Source of the DNA: Aldehydirespirator sp965116865
GTDB lineage: Bacteria > Actinomycetota > Acidimicrobiia > Acidimicrobiales > Aldehydirespiratoraceae
Assembly: GCA_965116865.1 (NCBI GenBank)
Contig: OZ220727.1
Span: forward strand, 3,260,495 to 3,324,494
Length of the DNA: 64,000 nucleotides
Direction of reading: 5' to 3'
Positions within the stretch are counted from its first letter, which is position 1. The number at the start of each line of letters is the position of its first letter. The position numbers and the translations under genes are program-made. This document shows, piece after piece, positions 42,322 through 51,222 of this stretch. The notes under the pieces were generated by a model, which searched no databases, was not told where the DNA came from, and saw nothing but the letters and a program-made list of their open reading frames with translations.

Positions 42322-45300
42322 CTAGAAGTACGCCACATAGTCGTCTTCCGAGTTCCGTTCCGAGGACGGCGCAGGCTCCTGCGTACGCGAGGTCGCGGAG
42401 CCTTCGTGCGTGATGTGGCGCGCGGACATCAGGTCTAACACCGCGCACCCATCGTATATTTGATGGTCCGTGAGATTGCTTCTGGTGCGTTTCACTTGGA
42501 CGCACCAGACCGTGAACCGGTTGGCGGCGGCGTCGGTGTCGTGGTTCTCTACGGCGATGGACGCCGCTGAGGGTTCGAAGGTGCGCTCGGGCGGTCTGTA
42601 CTGAGCGCCACGCTCAGGAAGACGCTCGGGAGGACTCAAATAGACAATGGCATTCATGGAGATAGGCTCACCAAGTCGACTCTTCTCATCGGGACTCATT
42701 TTGCTGGCGTATTGGAATCTGTGGAATTGATACGTGTACAGGCCTTGTGTCCCTTCGGGACCCATCATTACTGTTTCGCCGTTTTTGGGGCCGCCTAGCT
42801 GTATTCGGGCTTTGTAGACGACGTCGTTGGCTGGGATGAGGCTGCCGTCGGGTCTTATGGCGTCGCGCCAGCTTTTGTCGAGGTCTAGGTAGATGGGCAG
42901 CACGGGGATCCATTGGGTGGTTGCGTGTTGCAGCGATCCGTCGCTGCCGTAGCGTTGGATGGTGTATTGGAACGCTGTGCCGATGACGGTGCCTGTGTCG
43001 CGCCAGCCGCCTTCCACGAGGCCGTAGCTGGGTGCTCCGTTCCAGGATTTGACCCGCCACCGGGTGTAGTACTGGCCGTCCTCGCGCAGCACGTCGGTGC
43101 GGTCGACGCAGTGTTTGTTGGTGGCGTGGGCCCATCCCAGCACGATGTACTCGCGGTAGGCCCCGTGGAAGCGCACGACGCCGGGCATGAGGTTGCCGGG
43201 GCGGCCGCCCTCGCGGCCGTCGCCGTCGCTGTAGACGGTGTTGAGCCGCACCGGTCCGGGCCGGCACGGGGCGCGCAGGCGTGGCGGCTCGCGGTGGACG
43301 CGGACCGGTTTGCTGCTGTCGAGGAGGTGGCCTGAGGGGTAGTCGATGTCGACCCGCACGTCGTGGCGGCCGGCGTCGCGCAGGTTCAGTTGGATGCCGT
43401 CGCGGGTGTTGTTGTTGGCGTCGTGGTAGGAGTATTGCGCGTCGATGTCGGCCTGGTCGACGGTGTAGTCCTCGTCGATGTCGGGCGCGCCCGCGCCGTG
43501 TGCGGTGTGGCGGGGGTGGATCGTGATCGGGGTGATGGTGACCCGGTCTACGTCGGCGCCGACGTAGACGTCCCAGCGCTCATTGAGCTCGTCGTAGACC
43601 ACCCGTCCCGCGCTGGAGCGGATCTCGCGCAGCGTGTCGTCGAAGAACAGCGAGCGGTCGCAGGTGGTGCCGCCGGCGCCCCAGCTGGCGCCGAGGGGGC
43701 CTTTGTAGTGGAGCTCGACGTGGTACTCGCCGGTGAGTTTGGCCTCCACTTTGGCTTTGACCCTGTTGCGGACTGTCTGGTTGGTCCACGTCGCCCCTGA
43801 GAGGTCCACGAACCGCAGCGAGTCCTTGGGGTCCTCGAAACGGTCCGCGAACGCGGTGGCCTGGGCGTTGTTCATGGCGCCGAAGCTGTTGCAGGACAAA
43901 TCCAGCCGCTCCAGGCCGGTGAGGCCGTCGAAGATGTCGGCGTGCAGCGTGCTGATCTGGTTGTCGCGCAGTCCCAGGAAGGTCAGGTCCGCGTCGAGGG
44001 GGTCGAACACGTCGGTGGGCAGCGACGACAGGCTGTTGCCCGACAGGTCCAGCCAGGCCAGGTCGATTGGCCCTTGCCCGCTGGGCATGTCCCTGAAGAC
44101 GTCGGTGGGCAGCGACGACAGGCTGTTGCCCGACAGGTCCAGGTTCTCCAAGTAGTTGAGCCCGTCGAACATGCCCGCGCTCAGCGAGGCCAGCTCGTTG
44201 TCGGAGAGGTCCACCTCGGTCAGCACGGTCCGCCCGGTGAACAGGCTCGCGGGCACGCCCGTCAGGCTGTTGCCGCTCAGATCCACGGTCTGCAGAGAGT
44301 TGAGTCCGCTGAACAGGCTCGCGGGCACCGAGGCCAGCTCGTTGTCGCCCAAATGCACCCCGGCCAACTCGACGGCGTCGCTGAACACCCCCGCGGGCAG
44401 CGACGTCAACGCGTTGCCGGTCAGGCTCACGTGCCCGTCAGCGCCGCCGAGTCCGCTGAGACCCCCGAACGGGTCGCCGGCCAACGACGCCAGCTCGTTG
44501 TGGCCGAGGTCCAGCGTCCCCAACCCGGTGTACCCGTCGAAGGGGTCGTTGCCCAAAGACCGCAACCCGGTCCGCCCTAGATTCAACACGAAGGTGCCCC
44601 CCAAATAAACATCCGGCGTGACTATCTTGTTCAGACCGTCGAACAGGTCGGGGTCTATCTCGCCGTCGGCAGCGAACAGCGCCGGGTTCCTCGACAAGTC
44701 CAACCTGCCCAGCCCGTCCAAGGGATCGAACAGCGCCTGCGACAGATCCGACTCGACCAGATCGTTGCCGTGCAGGCTCAGCAGATTCAGAACGGGCAAC
44801 TGCGAGAACGTGTCCGACGCGATGCTCGACAAGCCGTTGCGCTCCAACCACAACTCATCCAAGCTCGCGAGCGGAGCAGCGTCGTTGACTCTGCGGGCCT
44901 GGAACTCTTTGCCGGACAGCTCCGACAACTTGTTGTCGCTCAGATCGATCCTCTCCAGAGTCGACTGCAGCGGCGAGAAGAGATAATCGGTGATCGACTC
45001 GATGCGGTTCCTGCTCGCTTCGAAAGTCTCCAGCTTGTCGAGCGCATTGAACAGTGTCCAGTCGTCCAGTGCTGGGATCTGGTTGCCGCTAACCTGAAAA
45101 TGCACCAGATTGTGCAGGCCGAAGAACAGCGTCCTCGGCAGCTCCGATATCAGATTGTCCTCAAGTATCAGCGTGTTCAGATTCTGCATAGAGATGTCGA
45201 CGAAAGAATTGCTGTCCTTGTCGTAAATCGTGCCACTGAACGCGCCATCCGGCATTCCCCGCAGCGCGTTGCGGCCGAGATCCAGGTACAGCAGCTTCTC

Positions 45301-47307
45301 CAGCCCCGCGAACGCGCCATCCTCGAGCCCTTGGATCCCGTTGCCCGACAACACCAGATGCGTCAGCTTCGGCACCTCCCGGAACGCCCACTGCGGCAAC
45401 GCGCTCAACATCGGCGAGTCCTCGATGTGCAGCTTGGTCAACGCGTCGAAACCATCGAAATCGCTCGGATCCAGCGTGGGACGGCCGTAGCCCCGAATGC
45501 CCAGATGCTCGATCTCGTCCAGATCGCTCTTAGTCTTCGTCGAGCAGTTGAAATCGCCGTCCAACGCCGTCTTGATCGCGTCGAGCACCGCCCGGTCACG
45601 CTCGCACAACCCGCGCCCGTCCACGACGGTCACCATCAAATCAGCCCGCGAATTCGTCGGATCGTAGACGGTGCCGCTGGCGCCGCCCGACGCTTCGTGG
45701 CGCAGCGTCACCACCTCGCTTACGGTGTCTTCGTCTGCCAGCGCGCGCACCGTCACCGTCTGGTAGGTGCTCCAATTCGCCGACGTGAACGTCAACGAGA
45801 ACAGAGACCCCGACACCGACCCCGACACCACGTTCGACACCGCGTGCGTCAGCACCAGATCGCTGTCCTCCGACAACGTCACAGTCACCGTCACCTCGCC
45901 GTGCGGATGCGACGACAACCCCACCTCATACTGATCGCTGGAGCCCTCACGCATCGACAAAGACGAGGGGCGGAGCCGCACTTTCCCCTTGTCCAAGTCG
46001 CCGATGTAGACCACCACCTCGTCGCTCGACACGTCGTCGTAGCCGCCGCCCGACGCCGTGTGGCGCAACGTGACGCTCTCATCCTCAGCGTCGAAGTCTG
46101 AGGTGGCGCTCACACTCACCGTCTGGTAGGTGTTCCAGTCGGCCGTCGTGAACGTCAACGAGAACAAAGAGCCCGAAAACGACGCCGACACCGTCACCGC
46201 GCCAGCGATCAGCACCAGATCGCTGTCCTCGAGCACCGACGCCAGCACCGTCACAGTCCCAGACGGCTCAGCCGCCAGCCTCACCGCGTAGAAACTAGAA
46301 TCACCACTAGAACCCTCAGTTATCCTTATGGGCTCACCGACAGCTTGGGAATCCTGGAAGATGTCCAACTCCCCGCTGTCGTTGTCGGTCACCGTCATCG
46401 TCACATCGCTCGACACGCTGTAGCCGCCCCCCGACGCCGAATGACGCAACTTATTGACGTCGTCGTGGATGTCGTCGTCGTCGCCAGCGTACACCGTCAC
46501 CGTCTGGTAGGTGTTCCAGTCGTCCGTCGTGAACGTCAACGAGAACAGAGACCCCGACACCGACCCCGACACCGTCACCGACACCGACACCGACACCACG
46601 TGCGACAGCACCAGATCGCTGTCATCCAACAACGTCACAGTCACCGTCACCTCACTCGTCGGCACCGACGACAACTTCACCTCGTAGGTGGCACTGGAAC
46701 CCTCATTCACCGTCACCGCCCCCGAACTGAACTGCAACGTCCGATTCTGAGCAGCAACCACCAAATCCCCCCGACGGCCACCCCAACCACCGCCGGCGAG
46801 ACCCGCCTCCGAACCGCCCCCGCCAGAAGAGAAACCCCACGAAAGGGTCTCTGCGGCCAACGCCGCGCCGCCACCGCCCGCCGCCGAGGCCAGAGCCTCC
46901 CCGACCAACGCCGCGCCAACACCGCCGCCAACACCAACACCATCGCCAACACCATCGCCAACACCAACGCCGCCGCCAACGCCAACGCCGCCGTCAACGC
47001 CATCGCCGCCGTCAACACCATCGCCGCCGCCAACGCCATCGCCGCCGTCAACACCATCGCCGCCGTCAACGCCATCGCTGCCGCCAACACCAACGCCATC
47101 GCCAACGCCAACGCCATCGCCGCCGCCAACGCCATCGCCATCGCCGCCGCCGACGTCCGGCGCCGAGGCCAGAGCCGCCGCAGGCAACAACGCCGCCACA
47201 AGCGCCGCGACGAGCGCCGCCGCAACCCCCCGACGCAACACCTCCAACATCGCGCACCCCCGCGGGCACGCGCGGCTCACCATGTGAGTAGGACTGTAAG
47301 ATGTCAT
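42322..47307 (-). CDS. Giant leucine-rich-repeat surface protein with Calx-beta-like repeats
   Basis: About 1,661 residues. Signal LVAALVAALLPAAALAS is followed by some 90 residues of Gly/Asp/Val repeats (DGVGGGDGVD...), encoded by 6-bp-based DNA repeats. Three repeats of about 130 residues start TVNEGSSATYEVKLSS, RITEGSSGDSSFYAVRL and SMREGSSDQYEVGLSS and carry TADWNTYQTV-type strands, Calx-beta-like. Then about 550 residues of LRRs (LDLSGNSLSSLPTDVF, VDLSDNELASLSAGMF). A C-terminal region of 480 residues has beta-rich and unrecognised parts (RDVLREDGQYYTRWRVKSWN class). No anchor motif is seen. Likely exported, for adhesion or binding. The start may instead be the ATG at 47250. Confidence 0.8.
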   Translation of the reverse strand: MTSYSPTHMVSRACPRGCAMLEVLRRGVAAALVAALVAALLPAAALASAPDVGGGDGDGVGGGDGVGVGDGVGVGGSDGVDGGDGVDGGDGVGGGDGVDGGDGVDGGVGVGGGVGVGDGVGDGVGVGGGVGAALVGEALASAAGGGGAALAAETLSWGFSSGGGGSEAGLAGGGWGGRRGDLVVAAQNRTLQFSSGAVTVNEGSSATYEVKLSSVPTSEVTVTVTLLDDSDLVLSHVVSVSVSVTVSGSVSGSLFSLTFTTDDWNTYQTVTVYAGDDDDIHDDVNKLRHSASGGGYSVSSDVTMTVTDNDSGELDIFQDSQAVGEPIRITEGSSGDSSFYAVRLAAEPSGTVTVLASVLEDSDLVLIAGAVTVSASFSGSLFSLTFTTADWNTYQTVSVSATSDFDAEDESVTLRHTASGGGYDDVSSDEVVVYIGDLDKGKVRLRPSSLSMREGSSDQYEVGLSSHPHGEVTVTVTLSEDSDLVLTHAVSNVVSGSVSGSLFSLTFTSANWSTYQTVTVRALADEDTVSEVVTLRHEASGGASGTVYDPTNSRADLMVTVVDGRGLCERDRAVLDAIKTALDGDFNCSTKTKSDLDEIEHLGIRGYGRPTLDPSDFDGFDALTKLHIEDSPMLSALPQWAFREVPKLTHLVLSGNGIQGLEDGAFAGLEKLLYLDLGRNALRGMPDGAFSGTIYDKDSNSFVDISMQNLNTLILEDNLISELPRTLFFGLHNLVHFQVSGNQIPALDDWTLFNALDKLETFEASRNRIESITDYLFSPLQSTLERIDLSDNKLSELSGKEFQARRVNDAAPLASLDELWLERNGLSSIASDTFSQLPVLNLLSLHGNDLVESDLSQALFDPLDGLGRLDLSRNPALFAADGEIDPDLFDGLNKIVTPDVYLGGTFVLNLGRTGLRSLGNDPFDGYTGLGTLDLGHNELASLAGDPFGGLSGLGGADGHVSLTGNALTSLPAGVFSDAVELAGVHLGDNELASVPASLFSGLNSLQTVDLSGNSLTGVPASLFTGRTVLTEVDLSDNELASLSAGMFDGLNYLENLDLSGNSLSSLPTDVFRDMPSGQGPIDLAWLDLSGNSLSSLPTDVFDPLDADLTFLGLRDNQISTLHADIFDGLTGLERLDLSCNSFGAMNNAQATAFADRFEDPKDSLRFVDLSGATWTNQTVRNRVKAKVEAKLTGEYHVELHYKGPLGASWGAGGTTCDRSLFFDDTLREIRSSAGRVVYDELNERWDVYVGADVDRVTITPITIHPRHTAHGAGAPDIDEDYTVDQADIDAQYSYHDANNNTRDGIQLNLRDAGRHDVRVDIDYPSGHLLDSSKPVRVHREPPRLRAPCRPGPVRLNTVYSDGDGREGGRPGNLMPGVVRFHGAYREYIVLGWAHATNKHCVDRTDVLREDGQYYTRWRVKSWNGAPSYGLVEGGWRDTGTVIGTAFQYTIQRYGSDGSLQHATTQWIPVLPIYLDLDKSWRDAIRPDGSLIPANDVVYKARIQLGGPKNGETVMMGPEGTQGLYTYQFHRFQYASKMSPDEKSRLGEPISMNAIVYLSPPERLPERGAQYRPPERTFEPSAASIAVENHDTDAAANRFTVWCVQVKRTRSNLTDHQIYDGCAVLDLMSARHITHEGSATSRTQEPAPSSERNSEDDYVAYF

Positions 47308-47355
47308 AGAACTTCTACCTTGCTCGTAAGACGGGAACGGCCACGCAGACAACAA

Positions 47356-47975
47356 CTAGCTGTGACAACCACAGACGTTGTCCCCGGTCAGGCCGGTGAG
47401 GACGGTCGGCGGGATGGCCCAGCCGAAGGCTCCGCTGCCGTGGACGCGCCGACCACCTCCGTCGGGGATCGCCGCCAGCTTCTCAACGTCGACATACACC
47501 AATTCACTATATACACCAATTCACCAAGGGTTCCGCGTTGACAGCGCAACGGTCTGGGCGGCGGGCCGGTGCCGCGGTCGCCGCAGCCCAAGGCACTCCC
47601 GACCCGTCGAGCCGGCCCGCGACGACCTCTTCACCCCCCCCCCGGACGGTGACGCCGACGCAGCTCGACTCCCCTAGCGTTGCGGCTCGGGTGTGCGCCT
47701 CGGGCTGCGGCTGGGACGGTCCTCGAACCCAGCGGGCCCTGTGCCTCGTAGCGGTCCCGCCACTCGCGCGCCGTCACGGGATCGACCTGGAACCGCCGCG
47801 CTACAGCTGCCATCCAGCCGCGCTCAGCGATCAACACCACTGCCCCGAGCCGCTGCCCTGCACCACAGCCAGCGCCGCGTTCGGATGCGCTGCGCGTCCA
47901 GTGATTCGCTTCATAGAATCTCCTGAAGGGGAACTCGTGGTCAAGGCACCTGTGTCCTGCCTCGAAGGATAGCAT
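47356..47975 (-). pseudogene. IS481-family transposase relic
   Basis: Read leftwards, an HTH region (VLIAERGWMAAVARRFQVDP, VTAREWRDRYEAQGPLG) around 47700-47870 is typical of the IS481 N-terminus. A frame-shifted middle part at 47360-47510 encodes VYVDVEKLAAIPDGGGRRVH, matching the IS481 HVDVKKLGRIPDGGG block. The catalytic core and C-terminus are missing. The text ends GDNVCGCHS-stop at the CTAGCTGTGACAACC boundary, shared with 40617. The element is dead. Confidence 0.7.
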
Positions 47976-48035
47976 GAGAAGCTGAGCCAGCGCAAACAGG
48001 TGAAAGAGCGCCGCGTCGCAGCGGCGCCATCATCA

Positions 48036-48368
48036 GCCGTAGCCTCGTGAGCGTGGGCGCCGGCTCCGGGCCGCCGCGGCCACAGCCTTCGAGTCCGCCG
48101 TAGCCTCGTGCGCGTGGGTGCCGGCGCAGGGTGGTGCGGATGACGGCGACGGTGTGGGCCGTAGCCTCGTGCGCGTGGGTGCCGGGGCTCCGTCACCTGC
48201 GGAACGAAAACCCACTCCGCCGTAGCCTCGTGCGCGTGGGTGCCGACAACGCGACCAGCCCACCGATGCCAGCAACCTCGCCGTAGCCTCGTGCGCGTGA
48301 GTGCCGGGAAGGCCGGCGTCCCGACCGCGGAAGCGATGACGCCGTAGCCTCGTGCGCGTGGGTGCCGG
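48036..48368. CRISPR. CRISPR-like array: six 28-bp repeats, five 33-bp spacers
   Basis: Repeats at 48036, 48097, 48158, 48219, 48280 and 48341, each 28 bp, opening GCCGTAGCCTCGTG and closing CGCGTGGGTGCCGG. Period is exactly 61, and the five spacers are each 33 bp and unrelated. The first repeat has two changes and the fourth and fifth one each, so the left end looks like the degenerate leader-distal end. The complement (CCGGCACCCACGCGCACGAG then GCTACGGC) resembles type I-E repeats with an imperfect stem CCACG/CGAGG. No cas gene and no AT-rich leader are present; the right end runs into aroK. Confidence 0.75.
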
Positions 48369-48870
48369 AGCCGAGCAGAATCTCGTCCTCACCGGGTTCA
48401 TGGGCACGGGCAAGACGACGGTGGGCCGGATCCTGGCCGACCGGCTGGGTTACGGCTTTGCCGACACCGACGAAGTGATCGAGTCGCGCGCCCGGCCCAT
48501 AGGCGAGATCTTCGAGCGTGACGGCGAAAGGGTGTTCCGGGAGATGGAACGATCGGTGGCCCGAGAGCTGGCCGGGCGCACCGGTCTCGTGATCGCCACC
48601 GGAGGCCGCACGATGCTCGATGCGGAGTGTTCCGCCTGCTTGGAGCCGGTGGCGCGGGTCGTCTGCCTGACCGCGCGCCCCGACACCATCATCGAACGGA
48701 TCGGCGACACCGCGAAGAGGCCGCTGCTGGACGTCCTGGACGTCTCGGCACGGGTTCGGGAACTGCTGGCCGAGCGGGCCGAGGGCTACTCACGGTTCGC
48801 CTCGGTGGACACGGAGGGGCGCAGCTCCGAGGACGTGGCTGACGCGGTGATGTCGCTGCTCGGGCTATGA
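48358..48870 (+). CDS. aroK: Shikimate kinase
   Basis: A 170-residue shikimate kinase, phosphorylating the 3-hydroxyl of shikimate with ATP in the chorismate pathway. P-loop LVLTGFMGTGKTTVG, the shikimate-binding FADTDEVIESRA, FERDGERVFREME, IATGGRTMLD (GGG motif with an R for the third G) and VVCLTARPDTIIERI are present. The lid region DTAKRPLLD keeps the arginine. The only upstream in-frame starts, GTG at 48352 and 48358, both lie inside the last CRISPR-like repeat. TAGCCT sits 7 bases before 48358, so the repeat supplies a leaderless promoter and start. aroQ follows. Confidence 0.92.
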   Translation: MGAGAEQNLVLTGFMGTGKTTVGRILADRLGYGFADTDEVIESRARPIGEIFERDGERVFREMERSVARELAGRTGLVIATGGRTMLDAECSACLEPVARVVCLTARPDTIIERIGDTAKRPLLDVLDVSARVRELLAERAEGYSRFASVDTEGRSSEDVADAVMSLLGL

Positions 48871-49032
48871 CTGCACTATTGGCACCGGTACGGTCGCTCC
48901 GACAGTGTCTCGGTCCACACGATGGGTGAGCCCTTGACATGACTGCACTATTGGCACCGGTACGGTCGCTCCGACCGCTTCTGCGTCCGCTTCGATGGGT
49001 GGTGATGTCGCTGCTCGGGCTATAACTGCACT
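48855..49032. repeat. Duplicated aroK-aroQ junction
   Basis: TGACTGCACTATTGGCACCG, then GTACGGTCGCTCCGAC, occurs at 48868 and 48940 (72 bp apart). A third version at 49023, TAACTGCACTATGGCACCG, is the real aroQ start. GTGATGTCGCTGCTCGGGCT (the aroK end) is also present twice, at 48848 and 49003. Confidence 0.85.
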
Positions 49033-49488
49033 ATGGCACCGACGATCCTGGTAGTCAACGGCCCCAACCTCAACCTGCTCGGCACGCGGGAAACCGACAT
49101 CTACGGCGACGCCACCCTCGACGAGTTGATGGCCGATGTCGCGGCCCACGCCGAGTCGCGGGGCGCGGTCCTGCGCCACCTGCAGTCGAACTTCGAGGGC
49201 GACTTGGTGGCGGCCATCCAGGGTACCGCCTCCGGCGGGGACGGCGCAGCCGACGGTGTGGTGCTCAATGCGGGCGCCCTCGCCCATTACTCGATCGCGC
49301 TGCGCGACGCCGTCGCCGCGGTGGACGTGCCCGTGGTGGAGACCCACCTGTCCAACGTGTACGCCCGCGAGTCCTTCCGCCACGCCTCCGCCATCGCCGG
49401 GGTGTGCGCCGGGGTCGTCGCCGGCTTCGGCGTCGGCAGTTACCGGCTGGCAGTGGACGCCTTGATGGACCTGCTGAACAGTGGATGA
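49033..49488 (+). CDS. aroQ: 3-dehydroquinate dehydratase, type II
   Basis: A 151-residue type-II dehydroquinase, which dehydrates 3-dehydroquinate to 3-dehydroshikimate as a dodecamer. Start ILVVNGPNLNLLGTRETDIY holds the catalytic arginine and tyrosine loop (LGTRE.DIYG). HLQSNFEGDLVAAIQ, GVVLNAGALAHYSIALRDAV (catalytic His/Asn region with NAG.L.HYS) and VPVVETHLSNVYARESFRH follow. TATAAC lies 6 bases before the ATG, an exact leaderless arrangement. The upstream duplicated versions read ATTGG in place of ATGG and so have lost the start codon. Confidence 0.95.
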   Translation: MAPTILVVNGPNLNLLGTRETDIYGDATLDELMADVAAHAESRGAVLRHLQSNFEGDLVAAIQGTASGGDGAADGVVLNAGALAHYSIALRDAVAAVDVPVVETHLSNVYARESFRHASAIAGVCAGVVAGFGVGSYRLAVDALMDLLNSG

Positions 49489-49536
49489 CGGCAGGGCGCG
49501 CAGCCGGCGACGCACGTCGGCGTCCTCTCTCAGGAT

Positions 49537-49758
49537 GTGGCTCAAATGCACAGCGATTCGCTTCGGATCCAGCTCGAATCCCGCACCGACGAGGCGGCCA
49601 AGGGGGCGCCCGCCGACCTGCTCTCGGAACTCGCCGACCTTGGATTCTCGTGGACCTCCGTCGCGCGGATCGTCGGCGTGTCCATCCCCGCCGTCAGGAA
49701 ATGGCGCCAGGGCGACGCGGTGTCGGGACACAACCGCCGAAGGCTCGCCCAACCGTGA
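49537..49758 (+). CDS. Small HTH protein, probably truncated
   Basis: A 73-residue protein. Residues 28-68 read LLSELADLGFSWTSVARIVG then VSIPAVRKWRQGDAVSGHNR, a clear helix-turn-helix of the Xre/antitoxin type in which the HTH normally lies before a longer C-terminal domain. Here the frame ends ten residues later (RRLAQP-stop). It may be a truncated regulator, or an antitoxin-like partner of the convergent toxin-like gene at 49807. The GTG at 49537 has AGGAT just upstream. Confidence 0.55.
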   Translation: MAQMHSDSLRIQLESRTDEAAKGAPADLLSELADLGFSWTSVARIVGVSIPAVRKWRQGDAVSGHNRRRLAQP

Positions 49759-49806
49759 AATCCCCGTAGTGGCATGCGCAGTCCGCGGCGGGCCACGGCA
49801 GCCGGC

Positions 49807-51141
49807 TCAGCCTGGGCTCGCTCTGCGGAGGATGGCCTCCAAGGCGTGATGCTCGGCGATGCGGCGGGCGATCACGGTGTTGGCCTCCGACAGACGCACT
49901 CGGGCATCGAGGTCCAGCCGGTCGTTGAGGAGCTGCTCGATCCGGTCGGTCAGCAGCGCACGGACCTGCGGGTCGAGGTCCTCCTCGAGGAGGTCCTCGA
50001 CCTGGGGGCCGAGCACGTCGTCGAGCACGTAGCCGACCGCCTCGTCGATGTCGATGATGTCGGCGCCGAGCGCTCCGCCGACCTGCCTGGGGCCCGTGAA
50101 GACTGCGTAGTTGGCCGCGGTGCCCTCCATGGCCAACCGGCCGGCCTCCCGGCTCGCCGCTTTGGCGCCGCTCTCTCGGGCGGTGGCGATCACCCGGTCG
50201 GTCACCTTGATGGCGCCCCGCACGCCCGACGACGAGAGCCCCGGAAGAGGGACGAGGCCCAACGCGTACAGGCTGGCGGTGCCGAAGTCGCCGTGCAGGG
50301 CGTAGTAGATCGCCTGTGCCCCGTCGACGACGTCCCCGATCACCGGCACGAACGACAGGACCTGGAGCGCGGCGTCCCAGCTGACGATGCCGCCTCCGTC
50401 GTCGTCGGACCGGTAGACGCGGTCGTCGAGCGCTTGCCGCACCGCGTCCGCCTCCTCCGCGGTCAAGTCGTAGTCGGCGAGGAAAGCCTCGAAGTCGCGC
50501 CTGTCCATGTGCCCGTCGGGCACCCCGCTTCCGGCTGCGTCGATCGCTGCGGCGTGGGGCGCCAGCGCCGCCCAGGCGGCGGTCTTGTTGAGGAAGGCGT
50601 CGATGTCGTCGCGGCTCATCAGGCCGTCGCGGTCGTCGGGGTCGAACGCGAACTCGCCCTCGCGGACCCTGCTGAGGTAGTCGTCGCTGTGCTTCGCCGT
50701 CTCGACCTGATCGAAGAAGAGGTCGTGGTCCAGCAGCCAGCCCGCGGCCGCGGCGGTGGCCGAGTCGGCCGAGTGGACCGCCCACCGCAGGTCGCTGCGG
50801 GACAGCAGGCCGTCGGCCCGGTCCGGGCGGCCACGGGACTCGATCATCGTGAAATGCTCGCGGATGCGCTCCAGCGCCCCGAGTCCCTCGTTCATGTCCG
50901 GTCCGCCGGCCAGCACCGTGCGGGTCCGCTCCTGCAGGTCCAAAGCGCTGTCCCGCAACTCGCCGGCCACTCGCCGGGCGCCGCCTGCTACATCGGGGAG
51001 CGGCCCTCCCAGCAGCGTCGCGGCTTCCGCCAGCGGCCCTTCCAGCGCCCGGGCGTCCCAGTCGAGGTCGTCGGCCGCCGTCTCCATCCGACGGCTCAGT
51101 TCCAGCGCCCGGCCAGTGTCCAAAGCCATAAGATCTGACAT
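49807..51141 (-). CDS. Putative polymorphic-toxin-like protein with EF-hand-like loops
   Basis: A 444-residue protein with no secretion signal. Residues 1-100 are helical and resemble WXG/ESX-type N-termini (ALDTGRALELSRRMETAADD, LRDSALDLQERTRTVLAG). Three EF-hand-like units follow: RADGLLSRSDLRWAV, DRDGLMSRDDIDAFL and VPDGHMDRRDFEAFL. LSFVPVIGDVVDGAQAIYYA then LHGDFGTASLYALGLVPLPG is the hydrophobic pretoxin-like segment found before toxin domains. The last 110 residues are charged and helical, without a toxin motif I recognise. CATAGT lies 5 bases before the ATG in an AT-rich patch unlike the surroundings. The function is inferred only from architecture. Confidence 0.55.
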   Translation of the reverse strand: MSDLMALDTGRALELSRRMETAADDLDWDARALEGPLAEAATLLGGPLPDVAGGARRVAGELRDSALDLQERTRTVLAGGPDMNEGLGALERIREHFTMIESRGRPDRADGLLSRSDLRWAVHSADSATAAAAGWLLDHDLFFDQVETAKHSDDYLSRVREGEFAFDPDDRDGLMSRDDIDAFLNKTAAWAALAPHAAAIDAAGSGVPDGHMDRRDFEAFLADYDLTAEEADAVRQALDDRVYRSDDDGGGIVSWDAALQVLSFVPVIGDVVDGAQAIYYALHGDFGTASLYALGLVPLPGLSSSGVRGAIKVTDRVIATARESGAKAASREAGRLAMEGTAANYAVFTGPRQVGGALGADIIDIDEAVGYVLDDVLGPQVEDLLEEDLDPQVRALLTDRIEQLLNDRLDLDARVRLSEANTVIARRIAEHHALEAILRRASPG

Positions 51142-51222
51142 GAAAAACTATGTAATCATAAGGTAGGGCCGACAACAACCTCTGGTGGAGCAATTCTGCT
51201 CCGAACGGGGCAGGCTGGAACA

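Noticed and set aside
47388..47591. 67-codon minus-strand ORF as a gene
   Set aside because: The neighbouring frame reads VYVDVEKLAAIPDGGG, so this is a frame-shifted IS481 relic.
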